Origin: Mixta mediterraneensis
Lineage (GTDB): Bacteria > Pseudomonadota > Gammaproteobacteria > Enterobacterales > Enterobacteriaceae
Assembly (NCBI RefSeq): GCF_014946725.1
Contig: NZ_JACFXY010000003.1
Location: 1-64,000, forward strand
DNA length: 64,000 nt
Direction of reading: 5' to 3'
The notes under the pieces were generated by a model. The model searched no databases. It was not told where the DNA came from and was given only the letters and a program-made list of their open reading frames with translations. A program made the translations under genes and the position numbers. Shown here in pieces: positions 20,036-30,820 of this stretch; positions within the stretch are counted from its first letter, which is position 1; every line of letters begins with the position of its first letter.

Positions 20036-20962
20036 ATGTCCGAGCAGTTCCTCTATTTCCTTCAGCAGCTATTTAACGGTGTTACCCTCGGTAGCACTTA
20101 CGCGCTGATTGCTATCGGCTACACCATGGTTTACGGCATCATTGGCATGATTAACTTCGCTCACGGCGAGGTTTATATGATCGGTAGCTATGTCTCCTTT
20201 ATCGCTATTGCTGCCCTGATGATGATGGGCATTGATACCACATGGCTGATGATCGCCGTCGGTTTTGTGATGGCGGTGATTATTTCCAGCGCTTATGGCT
20301 GGAGCATTGAGCGCGTGGCGTATAAGCCGGTGCGTTCCTCAAAGCGACTGATTGCGCTGATCTCTGCCATCGGCATGTCGATCTTCCTGCAAAACTACGT
20401 CAGTCTGACCCAGGGGTCGCGCGACCTCGCGCTGCCAGGCCTGGTAACCGGACAGTGGACGCTGGGTGAAGGCAACGGCTTTGCTGCCACGCTCTCCGCA
20501 ATGCAGATTGTGATCTGGTTGGTCACCTTCCTCGCGATGCTGGCGTTAACGCTGTTCATCCGTTATTCGCGCATGGGGCGCGCCTGTCGCGCCTGTGCTG
20601 AAGACCTGAAAATGGCCAGCCTGCTGGGAATTAATACCGACCGTGTGATTTCGCTGACATTCATTATTGGGGCGGCGATGGCGGCGGTAGCGGGCGTGCT
20701 GCTCGGTCAGTTTTATGGCGTGATTAATCCATTTATCGGATTTATGGCCGGAATGAAAGCCTTTACCGCCGCGGTGTTAGGCGGCATTGGCAGCATTCCC
20801 GGCGCGATGATTGGTGGGCTGGGGCTCGGCATCGCCGAAGCGCTGACCTCCGCTTATCTCAGCACGGAATATAAAGACGTGGTCTCCTTTGCGCTATTGA
20901 TTGTGGTGCTGCTGGTTATGCCAACCGGGATTCTGGGCCGCCCGGAGGTTGAAAAAGTATGA
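20036..20962 (+). CDS. livH: Branched-chain amino acid ABC permease LivH
   Basis: 308-residue inner-membrane permease with about eight hydrophobic helices. The N-terminal [22 protein letters not shown] and the cytosolic loop [16 protein letters not shown] that contacts the ATPases match LivH. It pairs with LivM; its stop overlaps the livM start (ATGA). Confidence 0.95.
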   Translation: MSEQFLYFLQQLFNGVTLGSTYALIAIGYTMVYGIIGMINFAHGEVYMIGSYVSFIAIAALMMMGIDTTWLMIAVGFVMAVIISSAYGWSIERVAYKPVRSSKRLIALISAIGMSIFLQNYVSLTQGSRDLALPGLVTGQWTLGEGNGFAATLSAMQIVIWLVTFLAMLALTLFIRYSRMGRACRACAEDLKMASLLGINTDRVISLTFIIGAAMAAVAGVLLGQFYGVINPFIGFMAGMKAFTAAVLGGIGSIPGAMIGGLGLGIAEALTSAYLSTEYKDVVSFALLIVVLLVMPTGILGRPEVEKV

Positions 20963-22230
20963 AGAACGCCCTGGTTAATGCGCTTATCTCTGCGCTGATG
21001 ATGCTGGTTCTGGCAACCTTTTTTATGGGGCTGCGCCTGAATCTGGACGGCACCCGCCTGGTGGTACAGAACGCCGGAAGCGTGCGTTGGGAATGGATTG
21101 TCGTTGCCTGCGTGGTGGTGTTTATATTCCAGCTGCTGCGTCCGGTGTGGCAAAGCGGTATGAAAAAAGTGTCGTTGCCTGCGCTGGTGTTGCCGGGTAT
21201 TGACGGTTCCACACTGAAGCAAAAACTGGTGATGGCGGCGATCATTCTGGCTGCGGTTGCCTGGCCGTTTTTGGTCTCGCGCGGCACTGTCGATATTGCC
21301 ACCATGACACTAATCTATGTGATGCTCGGCCTGGGTCTGAACGTGGTGGTTGGCCTTTCTGGCCTGCTGGTGCTGGGTTATGGTGGTTTTTATGCCATTG
21401 GCGCTTATACCTTTGCGCTGCTTAATCACTATTATGGTCTCGGTTTTTGGCAGTGTCTGCCGCTGGCAGGCATGGTTGCCGCGCTGTTTGGTTTGCTGCT
21501 CGGCTTTCCGGTGCTGCGTCTGCGTGGAGATTATCTGGCGATTGTGACGCTTGGTTTTGGTGAAATTGTCCGCATCCTGCTACTCAATAATACGGAGATA
21601 ACCGGCGGCCCGAATGGCATCAGCCAAATCCCGAAACCGACGCTTTTCGGCCTGGAATTCAACCGCAGCCCACACGATGGCGGCTGGGATACTTTCCACC
21701 ATTTCTTTGGCCTTAAATACGATCCCAGTGACCGGATTATTTTCCTTTATCTGGTGGCGCTGTTGCTGGTAGTGCTGACGCTCTTCGTCATCAATCGTCT
21801 GCTGCGTATGCCACTGGGTCGGGCCTGGGAAGCGCTGCGCGAAGATGAAATTGCCTGCCGCTCGCTGGGCTTAAGCCCCACGCGCATCAAACTGACCGCT
21901 TTTACTATCAGCGCTGCCTTTGCCGGTTTCGCGGGTAGCCTGTTTGCCGCGCGTCAGGGCTTTGTCAGCCCGGAATCTTTTACTTTCGTCGAATCGGCCT
22001 TTGTGCTGGCGATTGTGGTATTGGGCGGAATGGGATCACAGTTTGCGGTCATTCTTGCCGCCATCCTGCTGGTGGTCTCGCGTGAACTCATGCGCGATCT
22101 CAATGAATACAGCATGCTGGTACTGGGTGGATTGATGGTGCTGATGATGGTTTGGCGTCCACAAGGTTTGCTGCCGATGAAACGCCCTCACCTGAAGCTA
22201 AAACCAGGTAAACAAGGAGAGCAGGCATGA
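20959..22230 (+). CDS. livM: Branched-chain amino acid ABC permease LivM
   Basis: 423 residues: an N-terminal extension with two to three membrane segments (typical of enteric LivM), then the permease core (about 100-400) with the EAA-like loop [21 protein letters not shown]. Forms the channel with LivH. Overlaps livH and livG by four bases each, so the operon is tightly coupled. Confidence 0.95.
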   Translation: MKNALVNALISALMMLVLATFFMGLRLNLDGTRLVVQNAGSVRWEWIVVACVVVFIFQLLRPVWQSGMKKVSLPALVLPGIDGSTLKQKLVMAAIILAAVAWPFLVSRGTVDIATMTLIYVMLGLGLNVVVGLSGLLVLGYGGFYAIGAYTFALLNHYYGLGFWQCLPLAGMVAALFGLLLGFPVLRLRGDYLAIVTLGFGEIVRILLLNNTEITGGPNGISQIPKPTLFGLEFNRSPHDGGWDTFHHFFGLKYDPSDRIIFLYLVALLLVVLTLFVINRLLRMPLGRAWEALREDEIACRSLGLSPTRIKLTAFTISAAFAGFAGSLFAARQGFVSPESFTFVESAFVLAIVVLGGMGSQFAVILAAILLVVSRELMRDLNEYSMLVLGGLMVLMMVWRPQGLLPMKRPHLKLKPGKQGEQA

Positions 22231-22994
22231 GTCAGCCTTTATTAGCGGTTGAGGGCCTGATGATGCGCTTCGGCGGCTTGTTAGCCGTAAATAACGTAGC
22301 GCTGGCGCTGCATCCGCAAGAAATTGTTTCACTGATTGGACCGAATGGTGCGGGCAAAACCACAGTGTTCAACTGCCTGACCGGCTTTTACAAACCGACC
22401 GGTGGTAGTATCAGGCTGCGCGATCAGCATCTGGAGGGGTTGTCGGGCCAGAAGATTGCGCGCATGGGCATTGTGCGCACTTTCCAGCATGTGCGGCTGT
22501 TTCGGGAAATGACGGTGATTGAAAACCTGCTGGTGGCGCAGCATCAGCATCTGAAAAGCGGCGTGTTTTCCGGGCTGTTAAAAACGCCGGCCTTTCGCCG
22601 CAGCGAAAGTGAAGCACTGGATCGCGCGGCCATCTGGCTGGAGCGCGTGGGGCTGCTTGAACTGGCGAACCGCCAGGCAGGAAATCTTGCGTATGGTCAG
22701 CAGCGTCGTCTGGAAATCGCACGCTGCATGGTGACGCGCCCGGAGATTTTAATGCTGGACGAACCGGCGGCGGGCCTGAATCCAAAAGAAACCCATGAGC
22801 TGGACGAATTAATTGCCGAATTGCGTGGCGAACATAAGGTGACAGTATTGTTGATTGAGCACGATATGAAGTTGGTCATGGGGATCTCCGACCGTATTTA
22901 TGTGGTGAACCAGGGGACGCCTTTAGCTAACGGCACGCCGGAAGAAATTCGACATAACCCGGACGTGATCCGAGCCTATTTAGGAGAGGCGTAA
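22227..22994 (+). CDS. livG: Branched-chain amino acid ABC ATPase LivG
   Basis: 255-residue cytosolic ATPase. Walker [10 protein letters not shown] near 38-46, the signature region [13 protein letters not shown] near 155 and Walker [13 protein letters not shown] near 175 are intact. Acts with LivF on the LivHM permease. Starts within the livM stop. Confidence 0.96.
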   Translation: MSQPLLAVEGLMMRFGGLLAVNNVALALHPQEIVSLIGPNGAGKTTVFNCLTGFYKPTGGSIRLRDQHLEGLSGQKIARMGIVRTFQHVRLFREMTVIENLLVAQHQHLKSGVFSGLLKTPAFRRSESEALDRAAIWLERVGLLELANRQAGNLAYGQQRRLEIARCMVTRPEILMLDEPAAGLNPKETHELDELIAELRGEHKVTVLLIEHDMKLVMGISDRIYVVNQGTPLANGTPEEIRHNPDVIRAYLGEA

Positions 22995-22995
22995 G

Positions 22996-23709
22996 ATGGC
23001 CAACCCGATGTTAACCATTGAAAATGTCAGCGCACATTATGGCAAAATCCAGGCGCTGCATAACGTCAGCCTTTATATTCATCAGGGTGAAATCGTCACG
23101 CTCATTGGGGCGAACGGCGCGGGTAAAACCACCTTGCTGGGAACGCTTTGCGGCGAACCGCGCGCTACCCAGGGGGCAATAACCTTTGACGGCAAAACCA
23201 TCACTGACTGGCAAACCGCACGTATTATGCGTGAAGCGATAGCGATTGTGCCGGAAGGCCGCCGCGTCTTTACACGCATGACGGTAGAAGAGAACCTGGC
23301 AATGGGAGGATTCTTTGCCAGCCGCCAGCAATATCAGGAACGCATCAGACGCGTCTGTGAGCTGTTCCCGCGTCTGGATGAGCGCAAGGCACAGCGCGCA
23401 GGCACCATGTCCGGGGGTGAGCAGCAGATGCTGGCGATTGGGCGCGCCTTGATGAGTCAGCCGCGCCTGTTATTGCTGGATGAGCCATCGCTGGGTCTGG
23501 CCCCCATTATTATTCAGCAAATTTTCGACACCATTGAGCAGCTACGCAGCGAAGGGATGACGATTTTCCTTGTTGAGCAGAATGCTAACCAGGCGCTGAA
23601 ACTGGCCGATCGCGGCTACGTACTGGAAAATGGCCGCGTAGTGCTGGAAGATAGCGGCGATGCGTTGCTGGCTAATGAGGCCGTGCGCAGCGCTTATCTC
23701 GGCACCTGA
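22996..23709 (+). CDS. livF: Branched-chain amino acid ABC ATPase LivF
   Basis: 237-residue ATPase partner of LivG. Walker A GANGAGKTT near 37-45, signature MSGGEQQML near 138, Walker B LLLDEPSLGLAP near 158 and the conserved VEQNANQAL switch are present. Last liv gene, one base after the livG stop. Confidence 0.96.
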   Translation: MANPMLTIENVSAHYGKIQALHNVSLYIHQGEIVTLIGANGAGKTTLLGTLCGEPRATQGAITFDGKTITDWQTARIMREAIAIVPEGRRVFTRMTVEENLAMGGFFASRQQYQERIRRVCELFPRLDERKAQRAGTMSGGEQQMLAIGRALMSQPRLLLLDEPSLGLAPIIIQQIFDTIEQLRSEGMTIFLVEQNANQALKLADRGYVLENGRVVLEDSGDALLANEAVRSAYLGT

Positions 23710-23864
23710 TCTGGCTGGTCAGATTGCGGTTGGCCAGGGTTCGCCATCCTCTCGTACGCATGTACGCTTCGGTGGCTGTGCGCTGTCCATCTGCAATCTG
23801 CTTGTGCCGCCGCAGGTCGCTGCGATGGCTATCCGTCATCTTCTGTTTAAGTGCTGAAATCCTG

Positions 23865-23915
23865 CTGTAACTTTCCTGTCATTCATCTGTTATTTATCCG
23901 TCATTTTCCCGTGTC
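23865..23915 (+). promoter_or_regulatory. Tandem PhoB half-sites upstream of ugpB
   Basis: Five CTGTCAT-like 7-mers start exactly 11 bases apart: CTGTAAC (23865), CTGTCAT (23876), CTGTTAT (23887), CCGTCAT (23898), CCGTGTC (23909). The pho-box consensus is two CTGTCAT-like 7-mers per 11-bp turn, so this is an extended PhoB-binding array, as expected for the phosphate-starvation-induced ugp operon. The rest of the livF-ugpB gap holds no gene. Confidence 0.85.
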
Positions 23916-23947
23916 ATGTTACTTCGCGAACAGAAAGGCGTGATTTC

Positions 23948-25294
23948 ATGCGTACCTACCTGCACAGGAAAATAATATGTCCGTGTTTACTTTTCGTCGT
24001 AGCACTGATGAGTGCGGTGCTGGGCCTGATGCTCAGTGGTCATGCGCTCGCCGCCACTGAAATTCCTTTCTGGCATTCAATGGAAGGTGAATTAGGCAAA
24101 GAAGTTGACTCTCTGGCGCAACGTTTTAACCAGACTCACCCCGATTATAAAATTGTGCCAACCTACAAAGGTAACTACGAGCAGAGCCTGGCCGCAGGTA
24201 TTGCAGCGGTACGTACCGGTAAAGCACCGGCCATTTTGCAGGTGTACGAAGTGGGTACTGCGACCATGATGGCATCGAAAGCCATTGTGCCAGTGCATCA
24301 GATTTTTCAGGACGCGGGAATCGCGTTTGATGAAAAGCAGTTTGTTCCCACCGTTTCCGGTTATTACAGTGACGCAAACGGCCATCTGATTTCACAACCG
24401 TTTAACAGCTCTACGCCAGTGCTGTACTACAACAAAGACGCCTTCAAAAAAGCGGGACTGGACCCTGACCACCCGCCAAAAACCTGGCAGGAACTGGCGA
24501 AAGATGCCGATGCTTTGCATCAGGCGGGCATCAGTTGCGGCTACGCCAGTGGATGGCAGGGCTGGATTCAAATTGAAAACTTTAGTGCGTGGCACGCACT
24601 GCCCGTCGCCACCAAAAACAATGGATTCGATGGCACCGATGCGGTACTGGAATTCAATAAGCCGGTTCAGGTTCGCCACATTCAGATGCTGGAAGCGATG
24701 AACAAAAAAGGTGATTTCACCTATTTTGGACGAAAAGATGAATCTACCGCCAAATTCTATAATGGCGATTGCGCTATCACCACGGCGTCATCCGGTTCAC
24801 TTGCCGATATTCGTCACTACGCAAAATTCAACTTCGGCGTGGGGATGATGCCGTATGACGACACCGTACCTGACGCGCCGCAAAACGCCATCATCGGGGG
24901 GGCCAGTCTGTGGGTGATGAAGGGTAAAGATGCCAATACCTACAAAGGGGTCGCGGAGTTCATGAAGTTCCTGGCGCAGCCGGAAATCGCCGCAGAATGG
25001 CATCAAAAAACCGGTTATCTGCCCGTGACTACCGCCGCGTATGAGCTGAGCAAGAAGCAGGGCTTCTATGATAAAAATCCCGGCGCGGATATTGCTACCC
25101 GCCAGATGCTGAACAAGCCACCGTTGCCGTTCACCAGAGGTATGCGTCTGGGCAATATGCCGCAAATTCGCACCCTCATTGACGAAGAACTGGAAGGGGT
25201 CTGGACCGGCAAACAGTCGCCGCAAAGCGCACTGGATAATGCCGTGCAGCGCGGTAATGCGTTGCTGCGTCGCTTTGAGCAACAGGTTAAGTAA
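23948..25294 (+). CDS. ugpB: sn-Glycerol-3-phosphate ABC transporter binding protein UgpB
   Basis: 448 residues. Periplasmic binding protein for G3P and glycerophosphodiesters. A long N-terminal signal (cleavage about residue 35, after SGHALA) precedes [18 protein letters not shown], which is near-identical to E. coli. The signal is about 12 residues longer than in E. coli, with two cysteines; a shorter start is possible. Pho boxes lie upstream; a GGCCGG/CCGGCC hairpin (25304-25321) follows before ugpA. Confidence 0.94.
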   Translation: MRTYLHRKIICPCLLFVVALMSAVLGLMLSGHALAATEIPFWHSMEGELGKEVDSLAQRFNQTHPDYKIVPTYKGNYEQSLAAGIAAVRTGKAPAILQVYEVGTATMMASKAIVPVHQIFQDAGIAFDEKQFVPTVSGYYSDANGHLISQPFNSSTPVLYYNKDAFKKAGLDPDHPPKTWQELAKDADALHQAGISCGYASGWQGWIQIENFSAWHALPVATKNNGFDGTDAVLEFNKPVQVRHIQMLEAMNKKGDFTYFGRKDESTAKFYNGDCAITTASSGSLADIRHYAKFNFGVGMMPYDDTVPDAPQNAIIGGASLWVMKGKDANTYKGVAEFMKFLAQPEIAAEWHQKTGYLPVTTAAYELSKKQGFYDKNPGADIATRQMLNKPPLPFTRGMRLGNMPQIRTLIDEELEGVWTGKQSPQSALDNAVQRGNALLRRFEQQVK

Positions 25295-25303
25295 TTACTT
25301 TCA

Positions 25304-25321
25304 GGCCGGTATCGCCCGGCC
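25304..25321 (+). terminator. Attenuating hairpin between ugpB and ugpA
   Basis: GGCCGG (25304-25309) and CCGGCC (25316-25321) with a 6-base loop, then CTTATT. Probably limits read-through so that UgpB exceeds the permease. Confidence 0.5.
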
Positions 25322-25347
25322 CTTATTCCCCTTACGCAGAGTACGCT

Positions 25348-26235
25348 ATGTCCTCATCTCGTCCGGTCTTTCGCACCAGCCTGTTGCCCTATCTTTTGGT
25401 GCTACCGCAACTGTTGATCACCGCTGTTTTCTTTCTCTGGCCTGCCGGAGAAGCGCTGTGGTATTCACTGCAATCCCTTGATCCATTTGGTATTTCCAGC
25501 ACGTTTGTCGGGCTGGATAATTTCAGACGCTTGTTGGACGAAGAATATTATCTGGCGTCGTTCTGGACGACGTTAAAATTCAGCGGGTTAGTCACGGTAT
25601 GTGGCATGGCGTTTTCACTGCTGCTGGCGGCGCTTGTCGATTATGTGGTTCGCTTACGCAAGCTGTATCAAACGCTACTGTTGCTGCCGTATGCGGTAGC
25701 GCCTGTGGTGGCGGCGGTGTTATGGATGTTTTTGTTTAACCCCGGCCTCGGCCTGTTTAGTTATTTGCTGAACCAGCTTGGTTATAACTGGAACTACGCG
25801 CAAAACAGCGGTCAGGCGATGTTTCTGATTGTGCTGGCCTCAATCTGGCAGCAAATGAGCTACAACTTTTTGTTCTTTTTTGCCGCGCTGCAATCCATTC
25901 CTAAATCGCTGACAGAAGCCGCAGCGATTGATGGCGCCGGTCCGGTGCGCCGCTTCTTCAATTTATCGCTACCGCTGATTACCCCGGTGAGCTTCTTTCT
26001 GCTGGTGGTGAATCTCATCTACGCCTTCTTTGACACCTTCCCGGTGATCGATGCGGCGACAGGCGGCGGTCCGGTTCAGGCCACCACCACCCTGATCTAT
26101 AAAATTTACCGGGAAGGTTTTACCGGTCTGGATCTTTCCTCTTCGGCGGCGCAATCGGTGGTACTGATGCTGCTGGTGATCGGCCTGACGGTGGTTCAGT
26201 TCCGTTTTGTAGAACGTAAGGTGCAATATCAATGA
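25348..26235 (+). CDS. ugpA: G3P ABC permease UgpA
   Basis: 295-residue inner-membrane permease with six helices and the MalF-type EAA loop [22 protein letters not shown] (about 190-212). Forms the channel with UgpE. Frame intact. Its stop overlaps the native ugpE ATG (ATGA at 26232-26235). Confidence 0.95.
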   Translation: MSSSRPVFRTSLLPYLLVLPQLLITAVFFLWPAGEALWYSLQSLDPFGISSTFVGLDNFRRLLDEEYYLASFWTTLKFSGLVTVCGMAFSLLLAALVDYVVRLRKLYQTLLLLPYAVAPVVAAVLWMFLFNPGLGLFSYLLNQLGYNWNYAQNSGQAMFLIVLASIWQQMSYNFLFFFAALQSIPKSLTEAAAIDGAGPVRRFFNLSLPLITPVSFFLLVVNLIYAFFDTFPVIDAATGGGPVQATTTLIYKIYREGFTGLDLSSSAAQSVVLMLLVIGLTVVQFRFVERKVQYQ

Positions 26236-27076
26236 TTGAGAACCGGCGCGGGCTGGAATCGTCAGCCACCTTGTTTTAGTGCTCGGTGTGCTGATCATTC
26301 TGTTTCCGCTGTATGTGGCGCTTGTGGCCGCCACGCTGGATACCGATGCGGTATATCAGGTGCCAATGACGTTGATTCCCGGTACGCATTTATGGGAAAA
26401 CCTGACGCGCATCTGGACGCAGGGCGTAAATGGCAGTGGCCCGGCCTTCGGCATCATGTTGCTTAACAGCATGGTCATGGCGCTGGGAATTACCTGTGGA
26501 AAAATCGTGGTGTCGATGCTTTCGGCATTTGCTCTGGTGTGGTTTCGCTTCCCGCTGCGTTCGCTGTTCTTCTGGCTGATTTTCATTACTCTGATGTTAC
26601 CGGTTGAAGTACGCATTTTCCCCACGGTGCAGGTCATTGCTGACCTGAACATGCTCGACAGCTACAGCGGCTTAACCTTGCCCTTAATGGCGTCGGCTAC
26701 CGCGACCTTTCTGTTTCGTCAGTTCTTTCTGTCATTACCCGATGAACTGGTCGAAGCGGCGCGTATTGACGGCGCCAGTCCGATGCGTTTTTTCTGGGAC
26801 ATTGTGCTGCCGCTGTCCAAAACCAATCTCGCGGCGTTGTTCGTCATCACGTTTATCTACGGCTGGAATCAATATCTCTGGCCGCTGCTGATCATCAATG
26901 ACGCCAGCTTAGGCACGGCGGTGGCGGGGATCAAAAGCATGATCTCAACCAGCGGCTCGCCGACTCAGTGGAACGAAGTGATGACAGCAATGTTATTAAC
27001 CCTGATTCCACCGGTATTGGTGGTATTCGTCATGCAGCGTGCTTTTGTGCGTGGCCTGGTTGAGAGTGAGAAATAA
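26232..27076 (+). pseudogene. ugpE: ugpE permease gene with a one-base deletion near its start
   Basis: The native ATG at 26232 overlaps the ugpA stop and encodes MIENRRGL, as in E. coli (MIENRPWL). One base is missing around 26252-26260: reading on in frame gives a TAG at 26277, whereas the +2 frame from 26258 reads [20 protein letters not shown] and continues intact to 27076 with all later helices and the [14 protein letters not shown] loop. Without the deletion the gene would be 281 residues. A GTG at 26279 could in principle restart translation, but the product would lose part of the first membrane helix. If real, the lesion disables G3P import; a sequencing error cannot be excluded. Confidence 0.85.
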
Positions 27077-27079
27077 AAT

Positions 27080-28153
27080 ATGGCAGGCGTAACGCTTCAG
27101 GCGGTCACAAAATCCTACGATGGGAAAAATCAGATCATCCAACCGCTGAATATCACGGTGAATGAGGGTGAGTTTATGGTGATGGTTGGCCCGTCCGGCT
27201 GCGGTAAATCTACGCTACTGCGTATGGTGGCCGGGCTGGAGCGCGTCACGACTGGCGATATTTATATCGGCGACAGACGTGTCACCCATGAAGAACCGAA
27301 AGATCGTGGTATTGCAATGGTGTTTCAAAATTATGCGCTCTATCCTCACATGTCGGTGGAAGAGAACATGGCATATGGCCTGAAAATTCGCGGCATGGGC
27401 AAAGCGCAGATCCGTCAGCGCGTCGCAGAGGCAGCGCGTAGTCTTGAGCTGGAGCATTTGCTGAGCCGACGACCGCGCGAGCTTTCTGGCGGTCAGCGTC
27501 AGCGCGTGGCGATGGGGCGCGCCATCGTGCGTGAACCCGCCGTCTTTCTGTTTGATGAACCGCTTTCTAACCTTGATGCCCGGCTGCGTGTGCAGATGCG
27601 GCTGGAGCTGCAACAGCTGCATCGTCGCCTGCAAACAACCAGCTTGTACGTTACTCACGATCAGGTTGAAGCCATGACGCTGGCGCAGCGGGTGATGGTA
27701 AGGAATAAAGGCAGAGTCGAGCAGACTGGTACGCCGGTAGAAGTCTATGAACGACCCGCCAGCCAGTTTGTTGCCTCATTTATCGGTTCGCCAGCGATGA
27801 ATCTGCTGGCTGGACAGATCAACAGCGACGGCACGCGCTTCAGTCTTAATTCTTCTTATGCGTTACCGCTAAGTGAGCATAAGGCAGAATGGGCGAATCG
27901 TCCGGTGACGCTCGGCATTCGTCCTGAACATGTCCGAATCAGCAGCCGCGAGCAGCATGGCATTCCAATGCGGGTTGAAACGCTGGAGATGCTGGGCGCG
28001 GATAACCTTGCGCACGGACGTATTGGCGAAACGCGTTTGGTGGTGCGTTTACCCCACAGTGAACGACCGCAGGCAGGCAGCACGCTGTGGCTGCATCTGC
28101 CAGCAGATGCGTTACACTTCTTCGATTCAACTCATGGAAAACGTCTGGAATGA
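27080..28153 (+). CDS. ugpC: G3P ABC transporter ATPase UgpC
   Basis: 357-residue MalK-type ATPase. Walker [10 protein letters not shown] near 37-45, signature LSGGQRQR near 134, Walker [12 protein letters not shown] near 155, then the C-terminal regulatory TOBE domain (about 240-357; [11 protein letters not shown]). Intact. Its stop overlaps the ugpQ ATG by three bases. Confidence 0.96.
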   Translation: MAGVTLQAVTKSYDGKNQIIQPLNITVNEGEFMVMVGPSGCGKSTLLRMVAGLERVTTGDIYIGDRRVTHEEPKDRGIAMVFQNYALYPHMSVEENMAYGLKIRGMGKAQIRQRVAEAARSLELEHLLSRRPRELSGGQRQRVAMGRAIVREPAVFLFDEPLSNLDARLRVQMRLELQQLHRRLQTTSLYVTHDQVEAMTLAQRVMVRNKGRVEQTGTPVEVYERPASQFVASFIGSPAMNLLAGQINSDGTRFSLNSSYALPLSEHKAEWANRPVTLGIRPEHVRISSREQHGIPMRVETLEMLGADNLAHGRIGETRLVVRLPHSERPQAGSTLWLHLPADALHFFDSTHGKRLE

Positions 28154-28893
28154 GTCAATATAACTGGCCTTACCCGCATATCGTTGCGCATCGCGGCGGT
28201 GGCAAACTGGCACCGGAAAATACCCTGGCGGCGATTGATGTTGGCGCTGAATATGGTCATCAAATGATTGAATTTGATGCCAAATTATCGAGCGATATGC
28301 AAATTTTTCTGTTGCATGACGATACGCTCGATCGCACCAGTAACGGCTGGGGCGTCGCGGGGGAACTGCCGTGGGAAAAGCTGGCGCAACTGGATGCAGG
28401 CGGCTGGTTCGGTAACGATTTCACTGGCGAACCGCTGGCGCGTCTGGAAGACGTCGCCGCGCGTTGTCGTCAGCATCAAATGATGGCTAACATCGAAATT
28501 AAACCGACCACCGGCAGTGAAATTGCAACGGGCCGCGCCGTGGCGCAGGCGACAGCGCAGCTGTGGCAAGGTCAAACCGCGCCGCTGCTTTCCTCCTTCT
28601 CATGGGAAGCGCTAAACGCCGCGATGCAGGCGCAACCGGAGCTACCGCGCGGATTGCTGCTGCACAGTTGGGATGAGCAGTGGAAAGAAAAAACCGCCGC
28701 GCTGGATTGTGTATCGATCCATATTAATCACAAAGTCGTGGATCAGACGCGCATCGCTGAACTCAGAGACGCTGGCTTACGCGTTTTGGTTTATACCGTA
28801 AACAGCCCGGAACGGGCGCGGGAATTGCTGAAGTGGGGCATTGATGCTATCTGCACCGATCGCATCGACATCATCGGCCCCGATTTTATTTAG
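28150..28893 (+). CDS. ugpQ: Glycerophosphodiester phosphodiesterase UgpQ
   Basis: 247-residue cytosolic enzyme releasing G3P and an alcohol from glycerophosphodiesters. Catalytic [12 protein letters not shown] (about 14-25), EFDAKLSSD and [13 protein letters not shown] are present. The start at 28150 ([11 protein letters not shown]) overlaps the ugpC stop; the open frame further upstream lies within ugpC. It converges on yhhA with a 4-base overlap. Confidence 0.95.
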   Translation: MSQYNWPYPHIVAHRGGGKLAPENTLAAIDVGAEYGHQMIEFDAKLSSDMQIFLLHDDTLDRTSNGWGVAGELPWEKLAQLDAGGWFGNDFTGEPLARLEDVAARCRQHQMMANIEIKPTTGSEIATGRAVAQATAQLWQGQTAPLLSSFSWEALNAAMQAQPELPRGLLLHSWDEQWKEKTAALDCVSIHINHKVVDQTRIAELRDAGLRVLVYTVNSPERARELLKWGIDAICTDRIDIIGPDFI

Positions 28894-29168
28894 TTCTGAT
28901 TTTGCTGCTGGCCCGGCTGCGTTCTAATCACGCGCTGCTGGGCACTGTCACGCTGCTCCTGCATTTTGCGCTGCATATCCTGGTTCTGCCGCTGCTGGTC
29001 CTGCTGCAACTTCATTTTTTGCTGCTGCTGTTGAGTCTGCATCTGTGTCTGCATTCGCTGCTGACTTGGGTTATAACCCGGTCTGTTTGGCTCGTTAGTG
29101 TTATTCAGCATGTTCGCCATACTGGTTAACGGCAACAATACTGCGAATATGATCGTCCACTTCTTCAT
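28890..29168 (-). CDS. yhhA: DUF2756 secreted Gln-rich protein YhhA
   Basis: 92 residues: N-terminal signal peptide (to about residue 18), then a hydrophilic Gln/Met/Arg-rich tail with many QQ and QR pairs, probably helical. DUF2756; function unknown. Sits between ugpQ and ggt as in E. coli. The low-complexity tail makes length variable among relatives. Confidence 0.85.
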   Translation of the reverse strand: MKKWTIIFAVLLPLTSMANMLNNTNEPNRPGYNPSQQRMQTQMQTQQQQQKMKLQQDQQRQNQDMQRKMQEQRDSAQQRVIRTQPGQQQNQN

Positions 29169-30122
29169 GTTACGTCCTCCGTAAATACGATCGCTGTTGT
29201 GTAAATCACCCTTAAAAAGGCCTACAGGTCGCAGCTCTAAGTGTATGCGTTATCACAGCTTTTGCCTTTAAAAGTGCGCCGTATTTGACTTAATCCTTAC
29301 TATTTTGCTGTATTTGTAAACAGTTGCGGAAATGATAATAAATGTAAATAACTGAGGATGCGGCAGAATGACAAAACAAGGCAAAGTTCGCCAGCTCGGC
29401 TGGTCGTTGTTGATCTGTTTTACCGTCGTCAGCGGGGCCAGCGCGATTCCCTCGCAGACACCGCCCGTTTCTTATGGTGTCGATAGCGATACGTTCCATC
29501 CGGTGAGGGCGCAACACGGTATGGTGGCATCAGTGGATGCGACGGCGACCCGGGTGGGTGTCGACATACTGCGTCAGGGCGGTAATGCTGTTGATGCGGC
29601 GATCGCGGTGGGCTTTGCCCTTGCTGTGACGCATCCCCAGGCGGGTAATCTTGGCGGCGGTGGCTTCATGTTGATGCGCACCGCGTCAGGCCATACTACC
29701 GCGATAGACTTTCGTGAAATGGCGCCAGGCCATGCATCCCGCGATATGTTCCTTGATAAGCAGGGCAACGCCGACAGCAAGCTCTCACTGACTTCGCATC
29801 TCGCGTCCGGCACGCCAGGCACCGTTGCCGGTTTTGCATTAGCCGCGCAGAAATACGGCACGCTTCCACTCAGCAAACTGCTGGCACCGGCAATCAAGCT
29901 AACGCGTGACGGCATTGTGGTGAACGATGCGCTGGCTGACGATTTAAAAACCTACGGTAAGGAAGTGCTGATTAATCACGCCACCAGTAAAGCCATCTTC
30001 TACAAACCGGACGGCACGCCCTGGCAGAAGGGCGATCGTCTGGTGCAGAAGAATCTGGCGCATAGTCGGTAATGCTCCCAACTTACTGATTTAGTGTATG
30101 ATGGTGATTTTGAGGTGCTTGC

Positions 30123-30398
30123 GTGGCTTCCATTTCCATCAGATGTCCTTCCTGCTCCGCTACTGAAGGCGTGGTGCGTAACGGCAAAAGCACTGCCGGA
30201 CATCAGCGCTATCTCTGCTCTCATTGCCGTAAAACATGGCAACTACAGTTCACTTACACCGCCTCTCAGCCCGGTACGCACCAGACAATCATTGATATGG
30301 CCATGAATGGCGTCGGATGTCGCGCCAGTGCACGCATTATGGGCATTGGCCTCAACACGGTTTTACGTCACTTAAAAAACTCAGGCCGCAGTCGGTAA
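30123..30398 (+). CDS. insA: IS1 protein InsA
   Basis: 91 residues with a Cys zinc-finger-like motif (CPSCSATEG...CSHC) and helix-turn-helix; represses IS1 transcription and forms the N-terminal part of the InsAB' transposase. The AAAAAAC slippery run at 30374-30380 allows the -1 shift into insB. Confidence 0.95.
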   Translation: MASISIRCPSCSATEGVVRNGKSTAGHQRYLCSHCRKTWQLQFTYTASQPGTHQTIIDMAMNGVGCRASARIMGIGLNTVLRHLKNSGRSR

Positions 30399-30820
30399 CC
30401 TCGCGCATACAACCGGGCAGTGATGTGATTGTCTGCGCTGAAATGGACGAACAGTGGGGCTACGTCGGTGCTAAATCACGTCAGCGCTGGCTGTTTTACG
30501 CGTATGACAGGATACGGAGGACGGTTGTGGCACACGTCTTCGGTGAACGCACTCTGGCCACACTGGAGCGTCTTCTGAGCCTGCTGTCGGCCTTTGAGGT
30601 CGTGGTATGGATGACGGATGGCTGGCCGCTGTATGAATCACGCCTGAAGGGAAAGCTGCACGTTATCAGCAAGCGTTACACTCAGCGCATTGAGCGACAT
30701 AACCTGAATCTGAGACAACATCTGGCAAGGCTGGGACGGAAGTCACTGTCGTTCTCAAAATCGGTGGAGCTGCATGACAAGGTCATCGGACATTATCTGA
30801 ACATAAAACACTATCAGTAA
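30317..30820 (+). CDS. insB: IS1 transposase part InsB
   Basis: 167-residue frame supplying the DDE catalytic domain of InsAB' after the -1 frameshift ([22 protein letters not shown]..., [27 protein letters not shown]). The start given is that of the open frame; in vivo it is made mainly as a fusion with InsA. Intact compared with E. coli IS1. Confidence 0.93.
   Translation: MSRQCTHYGHWPQHGFTSLKKLRPQSVTSRIQPGSDVIVCAEMDEQWGYVGAKSRQRWLFYAYDRIRRTVVAHVFGERTLATLERLLSLLSAFEVVVWMTDGWPLYESRLKGKLHVISKRYTQRIERHNLNLRQHLARLGRKSLSFSKSVELHDKVIGHYLNIKHYQ

Noticed and set aside
23708..23724. ATCTG/CAGAT inverted repeat as livF terminator
   Set aside because: Only five pairs and no T-run; too weak to list.
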